64,000 bases of DNA, from contig JBFWXN010000018.1 of NCBI GenBank assembly GCA_050187415.1, forward strand, positions 1-64,000, in the 5' to 3' direction. The notes beneath the pieces were generated by a model. It saw nothing but the letters and a program-made list of their open reading frames with translations. It made no database searches and was not told where the DNA came from. The DNA comes from Ga0077555 sp050187415. Lineage in GTDB: Bacteria; Pseudomonadota; Alphaproteobacteria; Rhizobiales; Hyphomicrobiaceae. The translations under genes were made by a program, and so were the position numbers. Positions 1 through 7,606 of the stretch are shown here, piece after piece (within the stretch, counting starts at the first letter, position 1; each line of letters begins with the position of its first letter).

Positions 1-1
1 T

Positions 2-145
2 GGAGGACATCCGCTCCTCCTGAAACTGAAGGAGCTGGAAGCGCTCGAGCGGCTGGTCGAGAAGGTTGGCCGCATCGACTTGCATGCCGGATCGGGCCAG
101 GGTCTCGACGCGCTGCTGACCAGGCTCTACTCGCTCGAGCGGTAG
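2..145 (+). CDS. C-terminal fragment, SPFH/slipin-like membrane protein (partial)
   Basis: The reading frame enters from the left edge and ends at TAG 143-145, giving 47 visible residues. They are Leu/Glu/Lys-rich and helical (LKLKELEALERLVEKVGRI), then a short LDALLTRLYSLER tail. A helical LxELExLE segment just before the C-terminus is typical of slipin/SPFH (Band 7) proteins, which form membrane scaffolds. This is inference from the tail only; another coiled-coil protein is possible. It converges on the gene ending at 244 and shares a terminator-like hairpin with it. Confidence 0.4.
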   Translation, partial: GGHPLLLKLKELEALERLVEKVGRIDLHAGSGQGLDALLTRLYSLER

Positions 146-176
146 CGCTCGCGCGATGGTGGGCCTTCGGCAATGG

Positions 177-201
177 AAAGGGCGGCAACATGCCGCCCTT
201 T
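177..201. terminator. Hairpin between convergent genes
   Basis: A perfect 11-bp inverted repeat (AAAGGGCGGCA at 177-187, its complement at 191-201) with a 3-nt loop lies between the stop at 145 and the stop at 244. Each arm ends in three T residues on its 3' side, but no long T tract follows. It is best read as a bidirectional terminator. Confidence 0.6.
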
Positions 202-243
202 CTGCTGTCTCGCTCGAGACGTGTGATTGCGCCTCGCTCGCAC

Positions 244-1047
244 TTATTTGATCGGCTTCTCGTCGTCCCAGACTTTTTCCGGCATCGGCAACCCCACCCA
301 CATCGAATTCGGCAGCGGGTCGATCGGCTTCACTCCGATGAAGTCCTCGAGGATCATCATCATCTGCCGGCAATGCTGACCCGAGTGCCACGTCGTGCGC
401 TCGAGGAAGTCGTGCTTGGACTGTTTGGCGTAGTACGTCTCGGCTTCGTCGGCGTAGTCGGTGTACTGACCTTGCGTCGTCCACCACTCCTTGAAACGCC
501 GCTCTACGTCTGCACCGTAGGCGAGAATGGCCGCCTTGCTGTCTTGACCGTCCGGCGCGTTGCGCCCGTATGCCGTCACAACGAGGGGAATGCCTTCCAC
601 CTCGTGCTCCAGCCACGCGTCCACCACGTTGAACGTGTGCCACGCCAGATTGGCGAATGAGCGCGGCCGCCCTGGTACCTCGCCTTGCATCTTCTCCTCG
701 GGCATCTGCGCGAAGAAGCGTTGCTCTGCTTCGAGAATACGCTCGATGCGTTGCACAAGCTCTTCCGGCGGCAGGATTGTCTCCTCGCCGATATCGACGC
801 CGACGAGTGCTGCCACATCGCGCAGCGACTGCCCGTTCGCATACTGCTTGCCACGTGTCACGAGTGGCAGCATGCGTACGCCAAACGGTTTCATCTCGTC
901 CCAGCCGCTGGGATCTTCGACCACGTTGCGCGAGACGAATTCAATTCCGTGTCTGCCAAGGAACTCCTTGGTGCGAAGACAGCTTGTTCAGCCAGGGTGC
1001 CAGTAGACGCGAATCTTGCCGTCCGCTGCAGTCGAAGACGCCGTCAT
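244..1047 (-). CDS. Glutaredoxin-DinB fusion, candidate selenoprotein (UGA at codon 20)
   Basis: The ATG at 1047 is preceded by GAGG about 8 nt upstream. The frame is open to 244 (267 residues) except for TGA at 990-988, codon 20. Reading it as selenocysteine gives WHPG-U-TSC, a UxxC version of a thioredoxin/glutaredoxin CxxC motif, followed by RTKEFL, a cis-Pro-like LP about residue 61 and a helix at LRDVAALVG. Residues about 90-250 look like a DinB/YfiT four-helix domain with the His triad H137 (LAWH), H221 and H225 (HxxxH). The glutaredoxin half probably performs thiol or selenol redox chemistry, and the DinB half probably binds a metal. Without recoding, translation would have to start at residue 42 (924), destroying the active site. 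A hairpin at 981-950 supports recoding. Alternatives are a nonsense mutation or an error in a Cys codon. It lies 123 nt downstream of the deacylase gene on the same strand and may be co-transcribed. Confidence 0.75.
950..981 (-). promoter_or_regulatory. Candidate bacterial SECIS hairpin
   Basis: Beginning 6 nt after the UGA, the minus strand holds an outer 5-bp stem (TGTCT at 981-977 with AGACA at 954-950) and an inner 6-bp stem (CCAAGG at 971-966 with CCTTGG at 961-956) closed by the loop AGTT. The stems are separated by an asymmetric internal loop. The apical loop starts 22 nt after the UGA and has G at its second position. Known bacterial SECIS elements have a short apical loop with G in the first two positions, roughly 16-37 nt from the UGA. 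Assignment is by inspection only, without a folding program. Confidence 0.65.
988..990 (-). other. In-frame UGA, candidate selenocysteine codon
   Basis: TGA on the minus strand is codon 20 of the 244-1047 gene. Its flanking residues (HPG before, TSC after) place it at the attacking cysteine of a thioredoxin-fold CxxC motif. The frame is intact on both sides, with recognisable glutaredoxin sequence before and after, so it is not a frameshift junction. Confidence 0.7.
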
Positions 1048-1170
1048 GATCTGCCTCGTATGATTCCAATCGATCTATTTTGAATCCTAGGCGCGTTCTC
1101 GGCAAACGACAATGCCCGTCAACGCGCCTCCGGAACCGAAACACCGCCGCTCCCTGCTCGCCTCCGCCCA

Positions 1171-2916
1171 CTACTCTGCGGCGACAGCCAAAGCCCCCGA
1201 TTTGATCCCGCGCACCAATCGCCCAGGCAGCGCCCCGGTCGGCCGGCCTTCACGACTGACGACTTCGCCCGAAACGATCGTCGCCTCGTAGCCATCAACC
1301 TTCTGGATGAGCCGTCGACCGTTGCTCGGCAGGTCGTAGACCACCTCCGGCGCATGCAGCCGAAGCCGTTCGTAGTCGATGACGTTGACGTCGGCTTTGG
1401 CGCCACGCCGCAGGATGCCACGGTCATTCAGTCCGATGGCGCGGGCGTTGTCGCTCGTCAGTCGCTTGATGGCCCATGCGAGCGGCAATTTCGGTCCGCG
1501 CGTCCGATCGCGGGTCCAGTGGGTCAGCATGTACGTCATGGCACTCGCGTCCGACAGTATGCCGACGTGCGCCCCGCCATCCCCGAGCCCGACCAGCGAG
1601 TGCGGATGGCACATCATATCGCGCACGGTGTCGAGCGTGCCATAGGTGTAATTGGAAAGTGGTCGGTAAAGTATCGTCTTGCCGCCATTCTCCATCAGCA
1701 TGTCGTAGGCGAGTTCTGCCGGATTGATGCCCGCCCGCGCGGCCCTTGCCGCAATGCTTTTCTCTGCCGCAGGCTCGTAGTCCGGCGGATCACCGAGCGG
1801 GAATATGCGATCCCACTTCGTCACACGGCGCATGAGAGATGCATCATCGATCGTCTCTGCGACAAGCCGGGCCCGGAGGGCGGGATCGGCAAGTCGCTGC
1901 ATCTTCTCCGGGAAGGGCAGATGCTCCACCTCTTTCCAGCTTGGGCGCCCCATGAACGGGTTCTGCGAGATTTCAAAGCCGAGCATGATGCCCGTCGGCC
2001 GCGTCAGCACCTGCCCCATCATGTGTACGCCGGATTTTTGCGCATCTTCCATGCCGGCCATCAGGCGGCGCCATTCCTCGGGCTGGCTGTCACGCTGCAG
2101 AATTGTGATCGACATCGGCCGCCCTGAACGCTCGGCCAATCGGCGCAGCAGCGCCATTTCGTCCTCGGGATCGTCGAAATCGGAGATCACCTGCAGCCAA
2201 CCGGCCCGCTCGGCCTTGAGCGCGAGCGCAATCTCCATCAGCTCGGCCTCATCGGCCTTCAGCGTCGGGATCGGCCGTCCGTCGAGTGTCTTGTGATTGA
2301 GCGTCCGCGACGTCGAAAAGCCGAGCGCCCCCGCGCGAATGCCTGCCGCCGCCAACGCCGCCATGCGCGCCCGGTCGTCGGCCGTCGCCGGTTCCCGGTC
2401 TGCGCCCCGCTGACCCATCACGAATACGCGCAGCGCGGCGTGCGGCACCTGCGTCACCACATCCAGATCGTAGGGCCGCGCCTCCAGCACATCGAGATAG
2501 TCCTCGAAACTCTGCCAGCTCCACGGCAAGCCTTCCGTCAGCACCACCTCCGGAATGTCCTCGACGCCCTCCATCAGCTTGACGAGCATGTCGCGCTGCT
2601 CGGGCGCACAGGGCGCGAAACCGACGCCGCAATTGCCAATGACGGCCGTCGTCACGCCATTCCAGGATGACGGCGTGATCTGGCTCGACCACGTCACCTG
2701 GGCATCGTAGTGCGTGTGCAGATCGATGAAGCCGGGCGTGACGATGCGTCCTTTGGCGTCGATCTCCTCGCGCCCTGAGCCGGTCACCTGACCGATCGCA
2801 GCAATGCGTCCGTTGTCGATTGCAATATCGGCCTCGAAGGGTTCGGCGCCGCTACCGTCGAACACCATACCGCCTCGGATGACCAGGTCATGTTGAGGGC
2901 CTGCCATGTCGCTCAT
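1171..2916 (-). CDS. N-acyl-D-amino-acid deacylase-family amidohydrolase
   Basis: A 581-residue metal-dependent amidohydrolase. The small beta-sandwich start (LVIRGGMVFDGSG) leads into the HxH metal motif at HTHYD (67-71), then NCGVGF with a Cys near 96, the usual metal-bridging Cys of D-aminoacylases, and GDGGAH (445-450) carrying a late Asp/His. Family members hydrolyse N-acyl-D-amino acids or related amides; the substrate here is unknown. Its ATG overlaps the stop of the upstream nitronate monooxygenase-like gene by 4 nt (ATGA), so the two are translationally coupled. The glutaredoxin-DinB gene follows on the same strand. Confidence 0.85.
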   Translation of the reverse strand: MSDMAGPQHDLVIRGGMVFDGSGAEPFEADIAIDNGRIAAIGQVTGSGREEIDAKGRIVTPGFIDLHTHYDAQVTWSSQITPSSWNGVTTAVIGNCGVGFAPCAPEQRDMLVKLMEGVEDIPEVVLTEGLPWSWQSFEDYLDVLEARPYDLDVVTQVPHAALRVFVMGQRGADREPATADDRARMAALAAAGIRAGALGFSTSRTLNHKTLDGRPIPTLKADEAELMEIALALKAERAGWLQVISDFDDPEDEMALLRRLAERSGRPMSITILQRDSQPEEWRRLMAGMEDAQKSGVHMMGQVLTRPTGIMLGFEISQNPFMGRPSWKEVEHLPFPEKMQRLADPALRARLVAETIDDASLMRRVTKWDRIFPLGDPPDYEPAAEKSIAARAARAGINPAELAYDMLMENGGKTILYRPLSNYTYGTLDTVRDMMCHPHSLVGLGDGGAHVGILSDASAMTYMLTHWTRDRTRGPKLPLAWAIKRLTSDNARAIGLNDRGILRRGAKADVNVIDYERLRLHAPEVVYDLPSNGRRLIQKVDGYEATIVSGEVVSREGRPTGALPGRLVRGIKSGALAVAAE

Positions 2917-4046
2917 TCCTCCATCGTTGCGTTGAGCCGCTCGACGGCCTCCGCAAAATCTTTCTTGAATTCATAGACGACGTCACGCGCCCGCATCTCA
3001 TGCTTCATCAGGCCTACGGCTTGACCGACGTAGTATGTCGCGAGCTCCCTGGCGCCGGCGTGGCCACTCTCCGCCAGCTTGTCGACTTTTGCCAACGCCG
3101 GGCGGCTGATCATGCCCTGCAGCGGCATCTCGAGCGGCTCCGGCATTCCCGGCGCGCTCCACGCGGCCGTCCACGGCGACTTGAGCTGCCGTGTCGGTTT
3201 GCCCGTACGGCTGCGCGAGCGCACTGTGTCGCGCGCGGACGCTTTCAACATCTTGGCTTTCACCGTCGGAATCGTCTCGGCCTCGACCGTGGTCAGCCAG
3301 ACCGACCCGGTCCAGGCGCCGGCGGCACCCATAGCCATCGCGGCTGCCATCTGCCGGCCGGTGGCGATACCGCCGGCCGCAAGCACATGGACGGTGGGCT
3401 GATCCTGGATCGCATCGATCACGTCGGGCACGACCACCATCGTCGAGATTTCGCCGCAGTGGCCGCCGGCTTCCGTGCCCGAGACGACAAGAATATCCAC
3501 TCCGGCCGCCACGTTCTTCAATGCGTGCTCGCGCGCACCCGTCAGGGCACCGACGGCAATCCCGTTCGCCCGGCAGCGATCAACCACCGATTTCGGCGGC
3601 GGCCCCAGCGCGTTCACGAACAGTTTGATGGGATGCGCGAACGCCACGTCGAGCAAGCGCTGCGCTCCGTCCTCTTTCATATTGGCCGAGTAATCATGCG
3701 CCCAGTTGGACGTCCACAGGTCCGACGTCTCGATGCCGTGCTGCTTGAGTAGGCTCTCGATATGTTGACGGTGCCCTGCCGGAATACGTTCGGCGAGGTC
3801 CTGCGCGGTGACGTCTTCGGCTTTGCCCTCCATACGCGAGGGGATCAGCAGATCGACGCCGTAAGGCCCCTTGACGTGCCGATCGATCCACGCAAGGTCG
3901 ATCTCCAGTGTCTCCGGCGTGTGCGCGACCGCACCGAGCACGCCAAAGCCTCCGGCGTTCGTTACCTCGACGACGACGTCGCGGCAGTGCGTGAAGGCAA
4001 ACAGCGGAAATTCGATTCCAAATCGCTCGCAGAGCGCCGATTTCAT
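2913..4046 (-). CDS. Nitronate monooxygenase / 2-nitropropane dioxygenase-family flavoprotein
   Basis: A 377-residue FMN TIM barrel: AGGFGVLG (31-38), GTEAGGHCG (190-198) and AAGGIATGRQ (from 223) are the family's flavin-binding turns. Known members oxidise nitronates or act as trans-2-enoyl-ACP reductases; this sequence does not decide between them. I chose the ATG at 4046 (MKSALCERFG) over an in-frame TTG at 4082 because a purine-rich GGGACGGAAG precedes it and family similarity begins there. The stop overlaps the deacylase start by 4 nt, so these are one operon. Confidence 0.82.
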   Translation of the reverse strand: MKSALCERFGIEFPLFAFTHCRDVVVEVTNAGGFGVLGAVAHTPETLEIDLAWIDRHVKGPYGVDLLIPSRMEGKAEDVTAQDLAERIPAGHRQHIESLLKQHGIETSDLWTSNWAHDYSANMKEDGAQRLLDVAFAHPIKLFVNALGPPPKSVVDRCRANGIAVGALTGAREHALKNVAAGVDILVVSGTEAGGHCGEISTMVVVPDVIDAIQDQPTVHVLAAGGIATGRQMAAAMAMGAAGAWTGSVWLTTVEAETIPTVKAKMLKASARDTVRSRSRTGKPTRQLKSPWTAAWSAPGMPEPLEMPLQGMISRPALAKVDKLAESGHAGARELATYYVGQAVGLMKHEMRARDVVYEFKKDFAEAVERLNATMEE

Positions 4047-4145
4047 CGCTTCCGTCCCCTGACCGTTGGCATTTTGCGCCAATCCTGGCCCGCCAGGGAC
4101 GCCGTGGCAATCGAATGCTTCACGGCCGACATGGGTCGCCCGGAC

Positions 4146-4925
4146 TCAATCCAGCGCTACCGCATTGCCAACCGCAATCTCGCCGCCCGCCTCCACGCGG
4201 CCGTAGACGCCGAAGTCGGAATGGCCGACCGCGCGCTGTAACGCAGCAGGGATCGAAAGATCCCTGATCCCGGCCTCGGGATCGACGTCGGTCGCGGCGC
4301 AACGCCGCGTCCGATGAAAGATCGACAGTGTTGCAGGGCCGATGGCCAGCTTGCGGCCGACCCAGTCCAGCTCTTGCCACGCCGGCACGCCGTCCAAAAT
4401 GATATTCGGCCTGAAGCGAAGCGCGTTGAGTGGCCGTCCCACAATACGCTCCAGATCGCGAACCGTCGCCAGATTGACGATGTGAATGCACTTCGCTTTC
4501 ATGTCGGAAAAGCTGTGCCCAGGCGCCGCGACGATCTTCGGCGCGCCTCGAAGCGACGTTTTCATGTAGGCGGCCATGAACTGCTCGATCAACTGCCGCC
4601 CGACCGTCGTCGCCAGGTTGCCGCGAGCCACCTGCTTGCCGTCGCGCAGAATGGTGAGTGTCAGTGTCTGCTCGTCGAACGTCGTCTCGAGCGTCGCGAG
4701 CTTCTCGTCGCGCATCAGCATCAGGAAGTGGATCTTGGGCAGATAGCGCGGATTGTCCGGATCGAACCCACCCGGTCCGTTCTCGATGGCCCAGGCCCGA
4801 TCGCCCGGTATGGTCTCTCCCGGCGACAATTGGATGCGTACCAACGGCTCGGGCGAGAGCCCCTTGACCGGATAGCGATAGAGCGCAACGACGCTCCGCG
4901 CGGCACTCTCGCATTGCTCGCTCAT
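4146..4925 (-). CDS. MOSC-domain protein with N-terminal beta-barrel domain
   Basis: A 259-residue protein with an N-terminal MOSC_N-like domain (LYRYPVKGLSPEPL, GDRAWAI) and a C-terminal MOSC domain with RPNIILDG (172-179) and the conserved cysteine in RRCAATDVDP (C209). MOSC domains occur in Moco sulfurases and mARC/YcbX-type molybdenum reductases and bind the Moco or carry sulfur through this Cys. The ATG at 4925 follows GGAGG with a 7-nt spacer; a longer in-frame start at 5015 has no family-like sequence. It may serve the molybdenum hydroxylase at 52143-55762, but that is only an inference. Confidence 0.85.
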   Translation of the reverse strand: MSEQCESAARSVVALYRYPVKGLSPEPLVRIQLSPGETIPGDRAWAIENGPGGFDPDNPRYLPKIHFLMLMRDEKLATLETTFDEQTLTLTILRDGKQVARGNLATTVGRQLIEQFMAAYMKTSLRGAPKIVAAPGHSFSDMKAKCIHIVNLATVRDLERIVGRPLNALRFRPNIILDGVPAWQELDWVGRKLAIGPATLSIFHRTRRCAATDVDPEAGIRDLSIPAALQRAVGHSDFGVYGRVEAGGEIAVGNAVALD

Positions 4926-5035
4926 CTCATCGCCTCCAAGCCTGCTCGTATCGCAGCGCATCATGGAGGCGCGTCGGTGGCTCGGCAAGGCATCCATCGG
5001 TCGCGGCGCGGACACTTGCCGGACGCAAAATGGAA

Positions 5036-5059
5036 GGCCCGGAACGCAAGCTCCGGGCC
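5036..5059 (-). terminator. Rho-independent terminator after aldolase gene
   Basis: An 8-bp GC-rich stem (GGCCCGGA with TCCGGGCC) and an 8-nt loop, followed on the minus strand by TTCCATTTT. It lies 26 nt past the aldolase stop. Confidence 0.7.
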
Positions 5060-5084
5060 CAGTCGTCTCAGCAAAAGCGCTTTG

Positions 5085-6104
5085 TCAGGCCGCCGTCTCG
5101 AGGCTCGGCGCCCACTTCCCGGCGGCCGCCAGACCATTCATTTTCGCGCGGTGCGCAAATGCCTTGGCGCCCGCCGCCTCGTTGTCTTTCTTGCCAGACC
5201 AAGCCTTCAGTGCGGCCGCCTGCAGCGCACGCCCATAGGAGAAGGTGAGGCTCCACGGCAGATCGCCCATGGCGTTCATCAGGTGGAGGTGCGCCGTGGC
5301 ATCTTCTTCTGACTGGCCGCCCGAGAGGAACGCGATGCCGGGCACGGCGCTTGGCACACAGCGCTTGAGAACCTTCACCGTCTTCTCCGCGACTTCCTCG
5401 CGCGAAGCCTGCTTCGGCGACTGCTTGCCGGCGATCACCATGTTCGGCTTGAGCACGATCTGCTCGAGCGTGACGCGGTTGTAGTAGAGCTCCTGGAACA
5501 CCTCCTTCAGCACCCACTCGGTGACCTCGGCACAGCGATCGATGTCGTGCGCGCCGTCCATCAGCACTTCCGGCTCGACGATCGGCACGAGCCCGCCTTC
5601 GAGGCAGATGGAAGCGTAGCGGGCGAGCGCATGCGCATTGGCCTTGATGCAGGTGTAGCTCGGGATGCCGGCACCGATGTCGATCACCGCGCGCCACTTG
5701 GCGAACTTGGCCCCGAGGCCAACGTAATCCTTCACACGGCCCGGCAATCCATCGAGCCCTTCCGTGACCACTTCGCCGGGGCAGAACTGCAGCGGCTTCG
5801 TCCCGCCATCGACCTTGATGCCCGGTAGCGAGCCCGCGTCCGCGATGACCTTCGCGAGCGGCGTGCCGTCCTTGGCTTTCTGGCGGATCGTCTCGTCGTA
5901 AAGAATCACACCCGAAATGTAGTTCTTCATCGCCTCTGTCGAGCGGAACAGCATTTCGCGATAGTCGCGGCGGCTGTCGGCTGTGGATTCGGTCTTGATG
6001 CTGTCGAAGCGCCGCTTGATCGTGCCAGAGCTCTCATCGGCCGCGAGAATGCCGCGCCCTGGCGCGACCATCGCCTGGGCAACCTGCTCAAGTGTCATCG
6101 TCAT
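5085..6104 (-). CDS. Class I fructose-bisphosphate aldolase
   Basis: A 339-residue eukaryotic-type class I aldolase that cleaves fructose 1,6-bisphosphate to DHAP and glyceraldehyde 3-phosphate by a Schiff-base mechanism (EC 4.1.2.13). GRGILAADES (17-25), VEPEVL (acidic E177 and E179) and the Schiff-base lysine in LKPNMV (K219) are all present, as is the late FLSGGQSEEDA motif. GGAGG stands 8 nt before the ATG. It appears to be a single-gene unit with its own terminator. No Zn-dependent class II aldolase is seen in the window. Confidence 0.95.
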   Translation of the reverse strand: MTMTLEQVAQAMVAPGRGILAADESSGTIKRRFDSIKTESTADSRRDYREMLFRSTEAMKNYISGVILYDETIRQKAKDGTPLAKVIADAGSLPGIKVDGGTKPLQFCPGEVVTEGLDGLPGRVKDYVGLGAKFAKWRAVIDIGAGIPSYTCIKANAHALARYASICLEGGLVPIVEPEVLMDGAHDIDRCAEVTEWVLKEVFQELYYNRVTLEQIVLKPNMVIAGKQSPKQASREEVAEKTVKVLKRCVPSAVPGIAFLSGGQSEEDATAHLHLMNAMGDLPWSLTFSYGRALQAAALKAWSGKKDNEAAGAKAFAHRAKMNGLAAAGKWAPSLETAA

Positions 6105-6607
6105 GGGACTAGCCTCCGCTCGTTCAACGTATCGTGCGACTAAATTCCGGGGTGCGAACCTCTAGCGCGGTTCCAGCCGCGAGGCCAAGGGGAAGCGCTC
6201 TTGGGTCATGATCAAGCTGAATGGAGGTGTATGTTCAAGCATTGTCCGCCCGTAGACTCTCGTATCGACCGCGGCCATTCAGGGCACTTTGTGTGCGATG
6301 TGCAAATCCGACATGGTCTCAGACCGTCATAGGGACCCCGTTGAAAGCTGCGGTGCTGGACTTCAAACGCCCGATGCCCCGCTGTCGGTTGCAACGCGCA
6401 TCATCGCGGCATGCCTTCCCGGCAATCGGGGCCGGCTGGAATACTCGACAACGAGCCGCGCCAAGACGCCGGGCCCGTCTTTTCACTCGACGAAATTGCC
6501 TCCATCTTGGGTTATATGCAAAGCATCGACCGCCGGGTCGGCCAAGATCGCCAAGCCTGCCTCGAATGGGCCGACACGCCGCGCCGCCACTACGGAGACC
6601 ACGTCAG
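6105..6607. other. Intergenic region between divergent aldolase and dioxygenase genes
   Basis: About 500 bp separate the two divergent starts. Open frames here are arginine-rich, lack family-like sequence and read as GC-driven shadows. The region presumably holds both promoters, but I could not define -35/-10 pairs with confidence. Confidence 0.5.
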
Positions 6608-7510
6608 ATGCTCAAGATCACGCCGATCGGCGCCACCCTCGGCGCCCGGATCGAGGGAATTGATCTCTCGCAACCGCTCTCTCGAAGCGACAAGGCGGAA
6701 ATTCTGCAAGCTTTTGGACGGTATGCGGTTCTGTGCTTCCCGAAGCAGAACGTCGACCCGGCGCAGCAGAAAACATTCGCCAAGGAGTTCGGCTCGCTCG
6801 AGATCAATGTCGCCGCAGGCCACTACACGGTGCCCGGCCATCCGGAAGTGATGGTGCTCTCGAACATCGTCGAAGACGGCAAGCCCATCGGCTTGGCCGA
6901 CGCGGGCCAGGACTGGCACACCGACATGAGCTATTCCGAGCCGATCGCGTTCCTCAATATCCTGCACGCGATCAAAGTGCCGTTCCGCGACGGCCAGCCA
7001 CTCGGCAATACCGAGTTCCTCGATATGTGCGCCGCCTATGACGACCTTGCCCCAGATATCAAGTCGCGCATCGAGAACCTCAGCGCCACTCACGACTTCA
7101 ACAAATTCTGGGAGGAGATGCTCAAGCGCCCCGGCACTCAGCGCAAGCCGCTCACACCCGAGCAGCGCGCCGCGAAGCCGCCGGTTTCGCACCCCCTTGT
7201 GCTCACGCACCCGATCTCGGGACGCAAAGCGCTCTACTGCACGGTCGGCTATGTGACCCACGTCGATGGCGTCAGCAAGCAAGAGAGCGACGATCTTTTG
7301 TCGGTTCTCTTCAAGCACCAGCTCCAGGACAAGTACAAATACAAGCACCTGTGGAGCGAGGGCGACGTGCTGTGCTGGGATAACCTTTGGACAATGCACA
7401 ACGCGGTCGCCGACTATCGCCCCGACGAGCCGCGCCATATGCGCCGCTGCCAGGTCATGGCAGATTGGATCTTCACGCCCGAGGCCAAGGCCGCCTCGCG
7501 GCTCGCCTGA
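6608..7510 (+). CDS. TauD/TfdA-family 2-oxoglutarate/Fe(II) dioxygenase
   Basis: A 300-residue member of the taurine/2,4-D dioxygenase family, which couples 2-oxoglutarate decarboxylation to substrate hydroxylation. The facial triad is visible as H104 and D106 (WHTDMSY) and H264 (TMHNAV), with 2-oxoglutarate-binding Arg at 279/280. The N-terminal ITPIGATLGARIEGIDL is typical. GGAG stands 10 nt before this ATG; longer upstream frames are not family-like. Substrate unknown. A second, divergent paralogue lies at 20119-20958. Confidence 0.88.
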   Translation: MLKITPIGATLGARIEGIDLSQPLSRSDKAEILQAFGRYAVLCFPKQNVDPAQQKTFAKEFGSLEINVAAGHYTVPGHPEVMVLSNIVEDGKPIGLADAGQDWHTDMSYSEPIAFLNILHAIKVPFRDGQPLGNTEFLDMCAAYDDLAPDIKSRIENLSATHDFNKFWEEMLKRPGTQRKPLTPEQRAAKPPVSHPLVLTHPISGRKALYCTVGYVTHVDGVSKQESDDLLSVLFKHQLQDKYKYKHLWSEGDVLCWDNLWTMHNAVADYRPDEPRHMRRCQVMADWIFTPEAKAASRLA

Positions 7511-7606
7511 TCGATCCGCGCGACCGCGTTTGGTCGAGCTCCGGGGGTCATGCTCTCGGGTGCACATGGTTCAAGCGCCCGCGGCCAGCAGGCGAATTCC
7601 CGCCGC

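Noticed and set aside
244..924. Taking the 226-residue frame from 924 as the complete gene
   Set aside because: It begins in the middle of the glutaredoxin fold and has no ribosome binding site of note; the upstream in-frame part with ATG, Shine-Dalgarno sequence and HPG-UGA-TSC fits the family.
6221..6607. N-terminal extension of the dioxygenase gene
   Set aside because: The extra 129 residues are Arg-rich without domain features; GGAG lies 10 nt before ATG 6608.
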